Shown here: positions 1 to 8,804 of the stretch, piece by piece
Layout of the letters: every line of letters starts with the position of its first letter
Numbering within the stretch: the stretch's first letter is position 1
NCBI RefSeq assembly: GCF_016464305.1
Contig: NZ_JAEIOJ010000008.1
Coordinates: forward strand, 111,181-175,180
Length of the DNA: 64,000 nucleotides
Direction: 5' to 3'
Source: Umezawaea beigongshangensis
GTDB taxonomy: Bacteria; Actinomycetota; Actinomycetes; Mycobacteriales; Pseudonocardiaceae
The notes under the pieces: model-generated
What the model saw: the letters and a program-made list of their open reading frames with translations, nothing else
Told to the model about the DNA's origin: nothing
Database searches by the model: none
Position numbers and translations under genes: made by a program

Positions 1-853
1 CCGTGCCCGTGACGGACCGGTCCACGAAGCGCCCGCCGATCAGCGCGCCGACGGTGCCGCCCAGGCCGAAGGCGGCGAGCACCCACGGCACGGCGCTCTG
101 CGGCAGCCCGCCGACCTCGGTGGAGGTGGGCGAGACGTAGGAGTAGACGGCGAACATGCCGCCGAAGCCGACCATGCCCGTGACGAGGGCGAACCACACG
201 CGGGGACGGCGGAAGGCGCGCAGTTCGGCGCCGACGCTCGCGTCCGCGGCGGTGCGCACGTGCGGCACCCAGCGGGCGATGGCCAGCGCGGTCAGCACGC
301 CGATCACCGCGACGGCGACGTAGGCGCTGCGCCAGCCCAGCGCCTGCCCGGCGATCGTCACGGCCGGGACGCCGACCAGGTTCGCGATCGTCAGGCCGAT
401 CATGACGAGGGCGACGGCGCGTCCCCTGCGGTGCGGCGGCACGAGGTTCGCGGCGACGACGGCGGCGATGCCGAAGTACGCGCCGTGCGGCAGTGCGGCG
501 ACGAAGCGCGCCACGATCAGCGACGTCGCGCCGGGAGCGACGGCGGACAGGCCGTTGCCGAGGGCGAAGGCGATCATCAGCGCGATGAGCAGGCCCTTGC
601 GCGGCAGCTTCGCGGCGAGTCCGGCGATCAGCGGCGCGCCGACGACGACTCCCAGCGCGTAGGCCGTGATGGCGTGACCCGCGCCGGGGATGGAGACGGC
701 GAACGTGTCGGCGATCTGCGGCAGCAGGCCCATCGTGGCGAACTCGGTGGTGCCGATGCCGAACCCGCCGAGGGCGAGGGCCGCCAGGGACGCCGCGACG
801 CGCGGAGCGGGCCGGGCGGGGAGCACGGGCGCTGGCGTGGTGTCGGTGGTCAT
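1..853 (-). CDS. MFS transporter, DHA1/AraJ type (partial, runs off the left edge)
   Basis: Major facilitator drug/sugar exporter of the inner membrane; about 284 N-terminal codons are in the window and the rest lies to the left. Translation from the ATG at 853 gives a short Pro/Ala-rich lead and then GFGIGTTEFATMGLLPQIAD, the family pattern at the end of the first membrane helix, followed by alternating hydrophobic helices and the basic loop RPRVWFALVTG between the two halves. GGGAGA lies 8 nt upstream of the ATG. It is divergent from the VWA gene; the 196-bp gap holds a 22-bp repeat array. The substrate cannot be told from sequence. Confidence 0.85.
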   Translation of the reverse strand, partial: MTTDTTPAPVLPARPAPRVAASLAALALGGFGIGTTEFATMGLLPQIADTFAVSIPGAGHAITAYALGVVVGAPLIAGLAAKLPRKGLLIALMIAFALGNGLSAVAPGATSLIVARFVAALPHGAYFGIAAVVAANLVPPHRRGRAVALVMIGLTIANLVGVPAVTIAGQALGWRSAYVAVAVIGVLTALAIARWVPHVRTAADASVGAELRAFRRPRVWFALVTGMVGFGGMFAVYSYVSPTSTEVGGLPQSAVPWVLAAFGLGGTVGALIGGRFVDRSVTGT

Positions 854-938
854 GACGGACGTCTCCCGGTGCTGGACAACCTCGGGAACGATACCGATGA
901 AATCGATTAACCAGCCTGTAATCCCCCTCACCCCGCCC

Positions 939-995
939 GAGTTGAGCGTTCGAGCACCGCGAGTTGAGCGTTGGAGCACCGCGAGTTGAGCGTTC
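939..995 (+). repeat. 22-bp triplet repeat, locus 1
   Basis: Three copies of the core GAGTTGAGCGTTC start at 939, 961 (last base G) and 983, exactly 22 bp apart, with the same 9-nt spacer GAGCACCGC both times. It lies between the divergent MFS and VWA genes, upstream of the VWA -10 box. This is the only one of the four loci that does not directly follow a stop codon. Confidence 0.9.
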
Positions 996-1037
996 GCGAC
1001 CGCTCATCGGCGGCTTCTGCGCCGCCGCTCCCGCGTC

Positions 1038-1043
1038 TAGGGT
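1038..1043 (+). promoter_or_regulatory. -10 box of a leaderless promoter for the VWA gene
   Basis: TAGGGT (TAnnnT form) ends 6 nt before the GTG at 1050, the spacing of a leaderless actinobacterial transcript. No ribosome binding site fits between them. No clear -35 box is visible. Confidence 0.45.
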
Positions 1044-1049
1044 GGAACG

Positions 1050-2579
1050 GTGCTCGCCCGGCGGTCCCCCGTGGTGCTCCTGAGCATCCTGCTGGTGCTG
1101 TCCCTCTGCGCCTGGGCCGGGTTCGAGCGGGCGCTGGCCCACCTGCGCGCTCCCCGCTGCGACGCGCCGGCCGTGGTGCGGGTCGCGGCGGCACCCGCGG
1201 TCGCGCAGGCGCTGAGCGAGACGGCCGCGGCCCACGACGGCTCCTGCTACCGGGTCGAGGTCGCGGCGCGCGCGTCGGCGGACGTGCTGACCGGCGCCGA
1301 CCCGCCCGACGTGTGGGTGCCCGAGTCGACGCGGTGGCTGCGCAGGGCACGCGGCACCGGCGCGTGGCAGGTTCCCGACGCGGGCACCTCGATCGCCTTC
1401 TCCCCCGTCGTGCTCGCGGCTCGGACGGACGCCCGCACGTGGCCGGACCTGCTGCGCGGCACGGTGGGGATCGCCGATCCGGCCAACGACCCGGCCGCGC
1501 TGTCGGCGGTGCTGGGGGTCCGCGCCCTCGCCGCGTCGGAGCCGGACCCGGCGGCCGCCGCCGTGGCGTCGCTGCGCCGGGTGGCGGCGAGCTCCGAGCC
1601 GACGACGGCCGAGCTGTTCACCGCCGGGCTGGACGCGTTCGCCGTGTCGGAGCAGGAACTCGCGCGGCACAACGCGACGCCGGGGGCCACACCGCTCACG
1701 CCGGTGTTCGCCGACCCGCCCGTGCCGGGACTGGACTTCCCCTACGCGGTGCTGCCCGGAGCGGACGAGGCGCGGCGCGCGGGCGCGGAGGGGTTCCTGG
1801 CGGCGCTGCGCTCCGGCGCGGCCGACGCGACCCTGGCCACGAGCAGGCTGCGTCCACCGGACGGGCGGGGCGAGCCCGCCGCGCGACCGGTCGCGCTGCC
1901 GGACCCGGACACCGTGGACGACGCGCTCACCGCGTGGGCCGGTCTGGCGCTGAGCGCGCGGGTGCTGGCCGTGCTGGACGTGTCGGGGTCGATGAACGAG
2001 ATCGTGCCCGGCACCGGCACCACGCGGATGGCGCTCGCCGTGGAGGCGGCGGAGCGCGGCGTCGGACTGTTCAAGCCCACCACCGAACTGGGGCTGTGGA
2101 AGTTCTCCACCGCGCTGGACGGCGAGAAGGACCACCAGGAGGTGCTGCCCGTCGCGCCGGTGCGCGAGCAGCTCTCCAGCGGGGCCGTGCAGCGGTTGCG
2201 CGCGATCAGGGCGACGGCGCGCGGGGCGACCGGCCTGTACGACACGACGCTCGCCGCCTACCGGCAGGCCCGCTCGACGTGGGCGGCCGGTCGCATCAAC
2301 ATCGTCGTGATCATGACCGACGGCCGCAACGAGGACAGCCGCTCGATCAGCCAGGCCGCGCTGCTGGAGGAGCTGGGGAAGCTCCAGGACCAGCGCCGCC
2401 CGCTGCCCGTCGTCGCGATCGGCATGGGGCCGGACGTGGACGTGCGGGAGTTGGAGCGCATCGCGGGGGCGACCGGCGGCCGGGCGTTCACGACGGCCGA
2501 TCCCGCCGGTGTCGGCGACATCTTCGCCAGCGCGCTGTCGACGATGCTGTGCCAGCCCCCGGCGTGCCGTCCCGGCTGA
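1050..2579 (+). CDS. Solute-binding-like VWA-domain protein, membrane-anchored or secreted
   Basis: 509 aa. Residues about 5-24 form an N-terminal hydrophobic segment (signal or anchor). Residues about 35-290 resemble an extracellular solute-binding fold, and the C-terminal half is a von Willebrand factor A domain. The metal-ion adhesion site is intact: DVSGSM at 310-315, a Thr in the GATGLYD loop near 395, and MTDGRNED near 422-429. This architecture is common in actinobacteria as a substrate-binding and VWA protein, with no assigned pathway. The GTG start at 1050 has a -10 box 6 nt before it and fits leaderless translation. It is divergent from the MFS gene and convergent with a methyltransferase. 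Confidence 0.85.
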   Translation: MLARRSPVVLLSILLVLSLCAWAGFERALAHLRAPRCDAPAVVRVAAAPAVAQALSETAAAHDGSCYRVEVAARASADVLTGADPPDVWVPESTRWLRRARGTGAWQVPDAGTSIAFSPVVLAARTDARTWPDLLRGTVGIADPANDPAALSAVLGVRALAASEPDPAAAAVASLRRVAASSEPTTAELFTAGLDAFAVSEQELARHNATPGATPLTPVFADPPVPGLDFPYAVLPGADEARRAGAEGFLAALRSGAADATLATSRLRPPDGRGEPAARPVALPDPDTVDDALTAWAGLALSARVLAVLDVSGSMNEIVPGTGTTRMALAVEAAERGVGLFKPTTELGLWKFSTALDGEKDHQEVLPVAPVREQLSSGAVQRLRAIRATARGATGLYDTTLAAYRQARSTWAAGRINIVVIMTDGRNEDSRSISQAALLEELGKLQDQRRPLPVVAIGMGPDVDVRELERIAGATGGRAFTTADPAGVGDIFASALSTMLCQPPACRPG

Positions 2580-2587
2580 CCGGTCCC

Positions 2588-2644
2588 GAACGCTCCACTC
2601 GCGGTGCCCGAACGCTCCACTCGTGGTGCTCGAACGCTCAACTC
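2588..2644 (-). repeat. 22-bp triplet repeat, locus 2
   Basis: On the minus strand, cores occupy 2632-2644, 2610-2622 and 2588-2600, again exactly 22 bp apart. The first is GAGTTGAGCGTTC and the other two have GAGTGGAG. The array fills the 69-bp gap between two convergent genes and, read on the minus strand, begins 4 nt after the TGA of the methyltransferase at 2649. Confidence 0.9.
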
Positions 2645-2648
2645 GCGG

Positions 2649-3383
2649 TCAGTAGGGGTCGTGGGGGCCCCGGTGGGACAGGAGGCGGGTCAGGGGGCGC
2701 AGGCGCAGGCGCAGCAGGACCTTCACCGCGACGTTGCGCAGGAACCACGGGGTCTGGGCCAGGACGCGCAGGCGGTCGCGCGGTGTCGGGCGGCGCAGGC
2801 GGAAGCGGGCCAGGGAGCCCGTGCGGTCCAGGAAGGTGTAGCGGGAGCCGCAGAGCACCCGCACCGCCACGCCGCCGGTCACGCCGATCGACGAGAACGC
2901 GTCGTGCACCAGGACCTCCGCGTCCGGCGGCAGGTGCTCCGACCACCTCAGGTCGTCGGTGAACGTCCAGTAGTCGTGCTTGCCGTCGACGTAGAGCAGG
3001 GCGATCGGGCGGTTCCAGGTCGGGCGCAGGACCGTGCTGTACTCGGGGATCAGCTCCACGACCTCCGCCAGCCCGGCGCGGTGGAAGACGTTGTCCTCGA
3101 AGCGCTTGCGGGTCAGCGGTCCGCCGAACAGCCTGCCCTCGACGAACGGGTCCACGGCCACGACGCTCGCCCCGGCCAGCCGGGCCGCCTCGCCGAGCAC
3201 GGCGGTGGAGCGGCCCTGGTGGCTGCCGATCTCCACGATCCGGCCGCCGCGCGGCACCCGCAGCGCCGCGTCCCACAGGGCGAGCGCCTGGTCGCGGGTC
3301 AGCCAGCCGGGGATCTGCCCGGCGAGTTCCCACGCGCTGGCGAACTCCGGGGACGGCGATCGGGCGGGACGAGCGTCCGACAT
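2649..3383 (-). CDS. Class I SAM-dependent methyltransferase (Methyltransf_24 type)
   Basis: 244 aa from ATG 3383 (MSDARPA); another ATG lies two codons upstream. The SAM-binding motif IVEIGSHQGRST is near residues 46-57, the acidic strand VVAVDPFVEG follows, and LLYVDGKHDYW is the family's conserved Asp-Gly-x-His segment. The basic C-terminus (VLLRLRLRPLTRLL) may lie at the membrane. This family often methylates sugars or acts in polysaccharide and rhamnosyl O-methylation clusters; the substrate here is unknown. It is divergent from aftD, with an 80-bp shared upstream region. Confidence 0.8.
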   Translation of the reverse strand: MSDARPARSPSPEFASAWELAGQIPGWLTRDQALALWDAALRVPRGGRIVEIGSHQGRSTAVLGEAARLAGASVVAVDPFVEGRLFGGPLTRKRFEDNVFHRAGLAEVVELIPEYSTVLRPTWNRPIALLYVDGKHDYWTFTDDLRWSEHLPPDAEVLVHDAFSSIGVTGGVAVRVLCGSRYTFLDRTGSLARFRLRRPTPRDRLRVLAQTPWFLRNVAVKVLLRLRLRPLTRLLSHRGPHDPY

Positions 3384-3450
3384 GCGCACCTGCCTCGAAC
3401 CTCCGGTGACCCGCCGGCGACGGACCGCCCACGATAGCGATCTGCGTCAC

Positions 3451-3456
3451 TAGTCT
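3451..3456 (+). promoter_or_regulatory. -10 box of a leaderless promoter for aftD
   Basis: TAGTCT lies 7 nt before the GTG at 3464. No Shine-Dalgarno sequence fits between them, as expected for a leaderless transcript. Confidence 0.4.
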
Positions 3457-3463
3457 CTACCCG

Positions 3464-6400
3464 GTGGTAACTTCTGCGGGCATCAGCGGGACGAGCGTGC
3501 GGCGGGGTGACCAGCGCGGTTCGACCGGCCGGTGGTGGCGCAGGCCGCACCGATCGCCCACCGCGTGGTCGTCGCTCGCCCTCGTGGTGGTGTCGTTCCT
3601 CCAGCGGCCGGGCGCGACCACGTTCGACACCAAGCTCGACCTCGCGGTGAACCCGCTGGGCTTCCTGCGCCGCGCGCTGTCGCTGTGGAACCCCGGTTCG
3701 GCCGCGGGCGAGCTGCAGAACCAGGCGTACGGCTACCTGTTCCCGATGGGCCCGTTCTTCGCGGTCGGCCAGCTCGCGGGGGTGCCGCCGTGGATCGTGC
3801 AGCGGCTGTGGTGCGCCCTGCTGCTGTGCGCGGCGTTCACCGGCGCCCTGCTGCTGGCCCGCGCGCTCGGCGTCGGCTCGGAGCCCACCCGCCTCGCCGC
3901 CGCGCTGGCCTACGCGCTCGCCCCGCGCGTGCTCACCGAGATCGGTCCGCTGTCGGCGGAGATGCTGCCCGCGGTGATGCTGCCGTGGGTCGTGCTGCCG
4001 CTGGTGACCGCCGACCGCGTCGGCTCCCCGCGCCGCGCCGCCGGGCTGTCCGCGCTCGCCGTGCTGTGCACCGGCGGGACGAACGGCGCGATGGTGGTGA
4101 TGGCGCTGGTCCTGCCCTGCCTGTGGCTGCTGACCCGCGTCTGGAACGCGCGGCACCGCGCGCTGGTGCTGTGGTGGTGCGGATCGGTGCTCGCGGTCTG
4201 CCTGTGGTGGATCCTGCCGCTGCTGCTGCTCGGCCGCTACAGCCTGCCGTTCCTGGACTACGTCGAGTCCGCCGTGAACACCACCGCGCCGCTGTCGCTG
4301 TTCGAGGTGCTGCGCGGCACCGACCAGTGGGTCGCCTACGTCGTGCGGGGCACGCCGTGGTGGCCCGCGGGCTGGCTGCTGATCGACGACCCGCTGCTCA
4401 TGACGGGCACGGCCGCCGTGGCCGCCGCGGGCCTGGTGGGACTGTGCCGGGCCGAGCTGCCGGAGCGGCGCTTCCTCGTGCTGGGCGCGGTCGTCGGACT
4501 GACCCTGCTGACCGTCGGGCACGTCGGATCGCTCGACGGTCCGTTCGCCGAGCCGGTGCGGGCGCTGCTGGACGGCCCGCTCGCCCCGCTGCGCAACGTG
4601 CACAAGTTCGAGCCGGTGCTGCGCCTGTGCGTGGTGCTGGGCTTCGCGCACGGGTTGGACCTGCGCGCCCCGCGCGGGCTGCGCGCCGTGCCGCCGGTGT
4701 GGCGGCGACGGCTGCGGCTGGGCACGGCGGCCCTGCTGGTGCTGGTGGTCTCCGCACCGGCGTGGCTGCTGACGCTGCGCCCCGGCACGGGCTGGTCGGA
4801 GGTGCCGCAGCACTGGCGGCAGGCGATGTCGTGGCTCGGGCAGCAGGACCCGCACGCCCGCACGCTCCTGCTGCCCGCGACCGGCTTCGGCCAGTACACG
4901 TGGGGCCGCACGGTCGACGAGCCGGCGCAGGCGCTCGCGGAGGCGCCCTGGGCGGTGCGCAACCAGGTCCCGCTGGGCTCGGAGGGCAACACCAGGCTCA
5001 TGGACGCCGTGCACGAGGCCCTGGCCGACGGCCGCGGCTCACCGGGGCTGGCCGACCTGCTGGCCCGCTCGGGCCACCGCTTCCTGCTGCTGCGCAACGA
5101 CGTCGACCGCACCGCCGTCGAGGCGCCGCCGCTGGCCGTGCTGCGCGGTGGGCTCGCCGCGTCTCCCGGCGTCGAGCGGGTGGCGGAGTTCGGGCCGGTG
5201 GTGGCGATGGCCGACCAGCGGCTGACGAGCCCGGTCGACCGCGAGGTCACCGGGCACGCGCTGGAGGTCTACGAGGTGCGGCGGCCGGTGCCGCTGGTGA
5301 CGGCGGTGGCCACCAGCGCCGTCCCGATCGTCAGCGGTGGCCCCGAGTCGCTGCTCCCCCTGCTGTCGCAGGGTCTGCTGCGGCGCGAGCAGCCGAGCGT
5401 GCTGGCCGGGGAGCGCGACGACGCCGCGGACGGCGGGTGGCTCGTCACCGACGGGTTGCGCCGCCGCGAGCGCAACGTCGGGCGGGTCGCCGACAACCTG
5501 GGCCAGACCATGACCGCGCGGGAGGACAGCCGTCAGGACCGGCCCGCGCTGGACGTCTCGCCGTTCCCCGACGTGCGGCACCAGACGGTGGCGGAGTACC
5601 GGGGCGTCCGCGCCGTGCGGGCCTCGACGTCGAGCGGCTACGCCGACGCGGCGGGCGCGATCGACCCGGCCACGGCGCCGTTCGCCGCGGTGGACGGCGA
5701 CGCGGGGTCGGCCTGGCACTCGTCGAGCTTCACCGGGCCGGTCGGGCAGTGGCTGGAGGTGGAGCTGGACACCCCGCGCGAGCTGACCGGGGTGACCGTG
5801 CGGATGGTGGACGACCTGCGGGTGGGCTGGCCGGTCACCCGCGTCCGGATCACCACCGCCACCGGGTCGTCGGACCACGACGTGCCGGCGGGCGGCGGAC
5901 CGGCGACGTTCCCGATCGCCCCCGGACTCACCGGCACCGTGCGGGTGACCGTGCTGGAGATGTCGGCGGGGCGGCGCGACGGCAACGCCGGGATCGCCGA
6001 GCTGAGCCTGCCGGGCACCGCGGCGCAGCGGGCGCTGCGCGTGCCGCACGACGCGCCAGGCACCACGCCGGCGTTCTCCTTCACCCGCGGCGGCCAGTTC
6101 CGCCCGGCCTGCCACCGGGCGCAGGACGACGTGCGCTGCGACGCCGCCCTGTCGCGCTTCGGGGAGGAGCACTCCGGGGTCGCCCGGTTGTTCCGCACCG
6201 ACGCCCCCGCCACGTTCCGGGTGGCCGCGTCGGTCGTGGCGGCGGCGGGCGCGGGAAACCCGGTGCGGCTGCCGGGTCTGGAGGTCAGCGCCTCCTCCGC
6301 GCTGGCCGGGGACGTCGCCGCGGGCGCGCTGTCCGCTGTGGACGGTGACCCGGCGACGGCGTGGCTGCCCGACGTGACCGACCTGCGGCCGGTGCTGTCG

Positions 6401-7549
6401 CTGAGCTGGGCGGGTGAGCGGTCGCTGACGGAGCTGCGGCTGGCCGCGCCGCCGTCCGGTCGCCGCCCGGTGGAGCTGGAGCTGCGCGCGCCGGGCCGGG
6501 AGGTCGTGGTGCGCACCGGTTCCGACGGGGTGGCGCGCTTCGAGCCGATCGCCACCGACCGGCTGGACGTGGCGGTCCTGGAGAGCAGCGGCGGCGACGC
6601 GGGCGCGCCGGGCGGCATCGGTGAGCTGACCCTGCCCGCGCTGGCCGACCGGGCGACGCCGCTGCCGCCGGAGACCCCGTTCACGGTGCCGTGCGGCTCC
6701 GGCCCGGAGATCGAGGTCGACGGCCAGCGGATCACCACGTCCGTCAGCGGCACGCTCGCCGACGTCACCGCGCACCGCGTGCTGCCGGCGACGTCGTGCG
6801 ACGACGACCTGGCGCAGGCGCTGGAGCTCGGCGAGGGAGACCACTTCCTGAGCACGACCAGGTCGGCGTCGTTCGTGGTGCAGGACGTGTGGCTGCGGCC
6901 CGCCTCGTGGGCGGAGCCGCGGATCGTCCAGCGCGAGACGCGGGTGCTGCGCTGGGACGCCACCTCCCGCGAGGTCGCCGTCGCCGGTGGGCCGCGCGCG
7001 CTGCTGGTCGTGCCGGAGAACGCCAACGACGGCTGGCGGGCGACCCTGGACGGGACCGAGCTGGCCCGCACCCGCGTCGACGGGTGGCAGCAGGCGTGGG
7101 TGCTGCCCGAGGGCGCGGGCGGCGCGGTGCGGCTGGAGTTCGCCCCCGACGCGCAGTACCGGGCCGGGCTGCTCGCCGGTGGCGCGTCGGCGCTGGGCCT
7201 GCTGGCCGTGGTGGCGCTGCCGGTGCGGCGGCCGAGCGGTCCCGGGGTGCGTCCCACGACGAGCCGCTGGGTGCAGGTCGCGCTGGTCGTCCTGCTGGGC
7301 GTGCTGGGCGGGATGGCCCCGGTGGTGGCCCTGATCGCGACGCTGCTGCTGCGGCAGTTCTTCCCCACCGCGCCGCGGCTGGTCGTGCTGGGTGCGACGG
7401 TCGCCGCCTGCGCCGTCGCGGTGACCGGGCGGCTGCTCGGCCACGGCCAGGAGTGGGCGTACGGGCCGTGGGCTCAGGGCGCCCTGCTGATCGCGGTGTC
7501 CGCGGTGGTGTCCTCCTGCTTCGGGCCGTTCGCCGGGGAGGAGCGCTGA
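3464..7549 (+). CDS. aftD: Alpha-(1->3)-arabinofuranosyltransferase, AftD family
   Basis: 1361 aa, the usual size for AftD (about 1400 aa). Polytopic GT-C enzyme that transfers arabinofuranose from decaprenyl-phospho-arabinose onto arabinan on the outer face of the membrane. The acidic pair D55/D59 in FDTKLDL sits in the first extracytoplasmic loop after helix 1, where GT-C enzymes keep catalytic or metal-binding acids. Membrane helices occupy about 35-450. Two galactose-binding (discoidin/CBM-like) regions follow, near 705-830 (VDGDAGSAWHSSSF) and 930-1060 (VDGDPATAWLP), and helices return at about 1220-1350. The start is a leaderless-looking GTG. The 3' end overlaps the convergent flippase gene by 76 bp. 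Confidence 0.9.
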   Translation: MVTSAGISGTSVRRGDQRGSTGRWWRRPHRSPTAWSSLALVVVSFLQRPGATTFDTKLDLAVNPLGFLRRALSLWNPGSAAGELQNQAYGYLFPMGPFFAVGQLAGVPPWIVQRLWCALLLCAAFTGALLLARALGVGSEPTRLAAALAYALAPRVLTEIGPLSAEMLPAVMLPWVVLPLVTADRVGSPRRAAGLSALAVLCTGGTNGAMVVMALVLPCLWLLTRVWNARHRALVLWWCGSVLAVCLWWILPLLLLGRYSLPFLDYVESAVNTTAPLSLFEVLRGTDQWVAYVVRGTPWWPAGWLLIDDPLLMTGTAAVAAAGLVGLCRAELPERRFLVLGAVVGLTLLTVGHVGSLDGPFAEPVRALLDGPLAPLRNVHKFEPVLRLCVVLGFAHGLDLRAPRGLRAVPPVWRRRLRLGTAALLVLVVSAPAWLLTLRPGTGWSEVPQHWRQAMSWLGQQDPHARTLLLPATGFGQYTWGRTVDEPAQALAEAPWAVRNQVPLGSEGNTRLMDAVHEALADGRGSPGLADLLARSGHRFLLLRNDVDRTAVEAPPLAVLRGGLAASPGVERVAEFGPVVAMADQRLTSPVDREVTGHALEVYEVRRPVPLVTAVATSAVPIVSGGPESLLPLLSQGLLRREQPSVLAGERDDAADGGWLVTDGLRRRERNVGRVADNLGQTMTAREDSRQDRPALDVSPFPDVRHQTVAEYRGVRAVRASTSSGYADAAGAIDPATAPFAAVDGDAGSAWHSSSFTGPVGQWLEVELDTPRELTGVTVRMVDDLRVGWPVTRVRITTATGSSDHDVPAGGGPATFPIAPGLTGTVRVTVLEMSAGRRDGNAGIAELSLPGTAAQRALRVPHDAPGTTPAFSFTRGGQFRPACHRAQDDVRCDAALSRFGEEHSGVARLFRTDAPATFRVAASVVAAAGAGNPVRLPGLEVSASSALAGDVAAGALSAVDGDPATAWLPDVTDLRPVLSLSWAGERSLTELRLAAPPSGRRPVELELRAPGREVVVRTGSDGVARFEPIATDRLDVAVLESSGGDAGAPGGIGELTLPALADRATPLPPETPFTVPCGSGPEIEVDGQRITTSVSGTLADVTAHRVLPATSCDDDLAQALELGEGDHFLSTTRSASFVVQDVWLRPASWAEPRIVQRETRVLRWDATSREVAVAGGPRALLVVPENANDGWRATLDGTELARTRVDGWQQAWVLPEGAGGAVRLEFAPDAQYRAGLLAGGASALGLLAVVALPVRRPSGPGVRPTTSRWVQVALVVLLGVLGGMAPVVALIATLLLRQFFPTAPRLVVLGATVAACAVAVTGRLLGHGQEWAYGPWAQGALLIAVSAVVSSCFGPFAGEER

Positions 7550-8727
7550 CGGGCGCGGTGCTCCAGCGCGACGCCGGCCAGCACGAGCAGGCCGGTCGCG
7601 ACGCACGCCGCCGCGACCACGGCGGCGGGCGAGTCGTGCAGCCACCCCGCGACCAGCACGATCTCCAGGCCCACGGCGAGCCACACGGCGGCGGTGGCGC
7701 CGCGGTCCGCGCCCGCCAGCGCCGCGAACAGCAGCAGCTGCACGAGCGCGAGGAACGAACCGGTGAGCGCGAAGCACCACACCGGGACGGGGGTCCCGGC
7801 GTAGGCCCCGCCACCGATCAGCACGACCGCGGCGGGCCCGAACAGCGCGGCGCCGAGCACCACGGCCGCGTCCAGCGCGGCGCACACCGCGAGCGCGAGC
7901 GGCAGGACCCCGCGGCGCGCGGCCGGATCGGCCAGCCGGGGCAGCGCGAGGACGCCGACGGCCTGCGGCAGCCAGTAGGCGATCTTCGTGACGACCGAGC
8001 CCACGGCGTGCTGACCGGCCTGCGGACCGGTCAGGTGGTGGCGGGCGAGCACCAGGTCCAGGTTCACCAGCAGCACCAGCGCGAGGACCGCCTGCGCGGC
8101 GTGCAGCGCCTCGGCCGCGCTGTGCCGCTGGGGCCGCGCCGGGCGCGGACGGCCGCAGACGAGCCAGCCGACGAGCGCCACGGCCGCGGAGCCGGACGCG
8201 GTGCCGGCGAGGGCGGCCTCCGACGAGCCGCCGAGCAGCAGCCCGGCCGCGCCGCCGCCGATCTTGCCCGTGCCCTCCAGGCAGACCAGCGCGGCGAGCG
8301 CCCGGAACCGGCGGCGTCCCTGGAGGAGCCCGTGGAACAGGCCGAGCACGGTCAGCGGGGCCAGCGACGCGGCCAGCCACAGCGCGGGCGCGACGCCGTC
8401 GAGGTGCAGCAGCGGCACCAGCGCGGGCGCGACGAGCACGCCGAGGGCGGTCCAGCCCACCGCCACCGACAGGCCGAGGCCGAGCAGCGCCGGGGTCTCG
8501 CGGCTGCCGGCGCGGGCGATCCGCAGCGCCACGGCCGTCTGGAGGCTCACGGCGGGCACGATGCCGACGACCAGCAGCGCGAGCAGCGCGCTCAACTCGC
8601 CGAACACCGCCGGGGTCAGCGCACGGGCCGCCACGGCGGTGAACGCGTAGCTCGCGACGTTGGCCGCGAACAGCCCGGCGGTGACGAGCAGGCCGTCGAC
8701 GCGGCCGGTCGCGCGGTGGTCCACCAC
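7474..8727 (-). CDS. Polytopic flippase-like membrane protein (MOP/polysaccharide exporter fold)
   Basis: 417 aa from GTG 8727, with GGAGGG about 6 nt upstream; longer open frames would run into the divergent gene. There are 12 or so hydrophobic segments with a repeated two-bundle pattern, starting LLVTAGLFAANVASYAFTAV, and few charged residues within helices, as in Wzx/MurJ/MATE lipid-linked oligosaccharide flippases. The position between aftD and other envelope genes suggests transport of a polyprenyl-linked or glycolipid intermediate; this is inference from context. The stop overlaps the 3' end of aftD, so the two transcripts are convergent. Confidence 0.75.
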   Translation of the reverse strand: MVDHRATGRVDGLLVTAGLFAANVASYAFTAVAARALTPAVFGELSALLALLVVGIVPAVSLQTAVALRIARAGSRETPALLGLGLSVAVGWTALGVLVAPALVPLLHLDGVAPALWLAASLAPLTVLGLFHGLLQGRRRFRALAALVCLEGTGKIGGGAAGLLLGGSSEAALAGTASGSAAVALVGWLVCGRPRPARPQRHSAAEALHAAQAVLALVLLVNLDLVLARHHLTGPQAGQHAVGSVVTKIAYWLPQAVGVLALPRLADPAARRGVLPLALAVCAALDAAVVLGAALFGPAAVVLIGGGAYAGTPVPVWCFALTGSFLALVQLLLFAALAGADRGATAAVWLAVGLEIVLVAGWLHDSPAAVVAAACVATGLLVLAGVALEHRARQRSSPANGPKQEDTTADTAISRAP

Positions 8728-8804
8728 GGCTCCCTCCGGTGTCACCGGGCGGCGGTTCGGCGGTGCGGGCGACTGTACAGACCGGGACGGGCCGGGGGAA
8801 CGGC

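Noticed and set aside
939..995. Triplet repeats as a CRISPR array or iteron origin
   Set aside because: Cores are 13 bp with 9-nt related spacers and only three units per locus; there are no cas genes, no dnaA or rep gene, and the arrays occur at four separate loci.
5039..8380. Long minus-strand open frame of over 1100 codons opposite aftD
   Set aside because: It is an antisense shadow of GC-rich aftD: very rich in Arg, Pro, Gln and His, with no domain, and it also crosses the convergent flippase gene.
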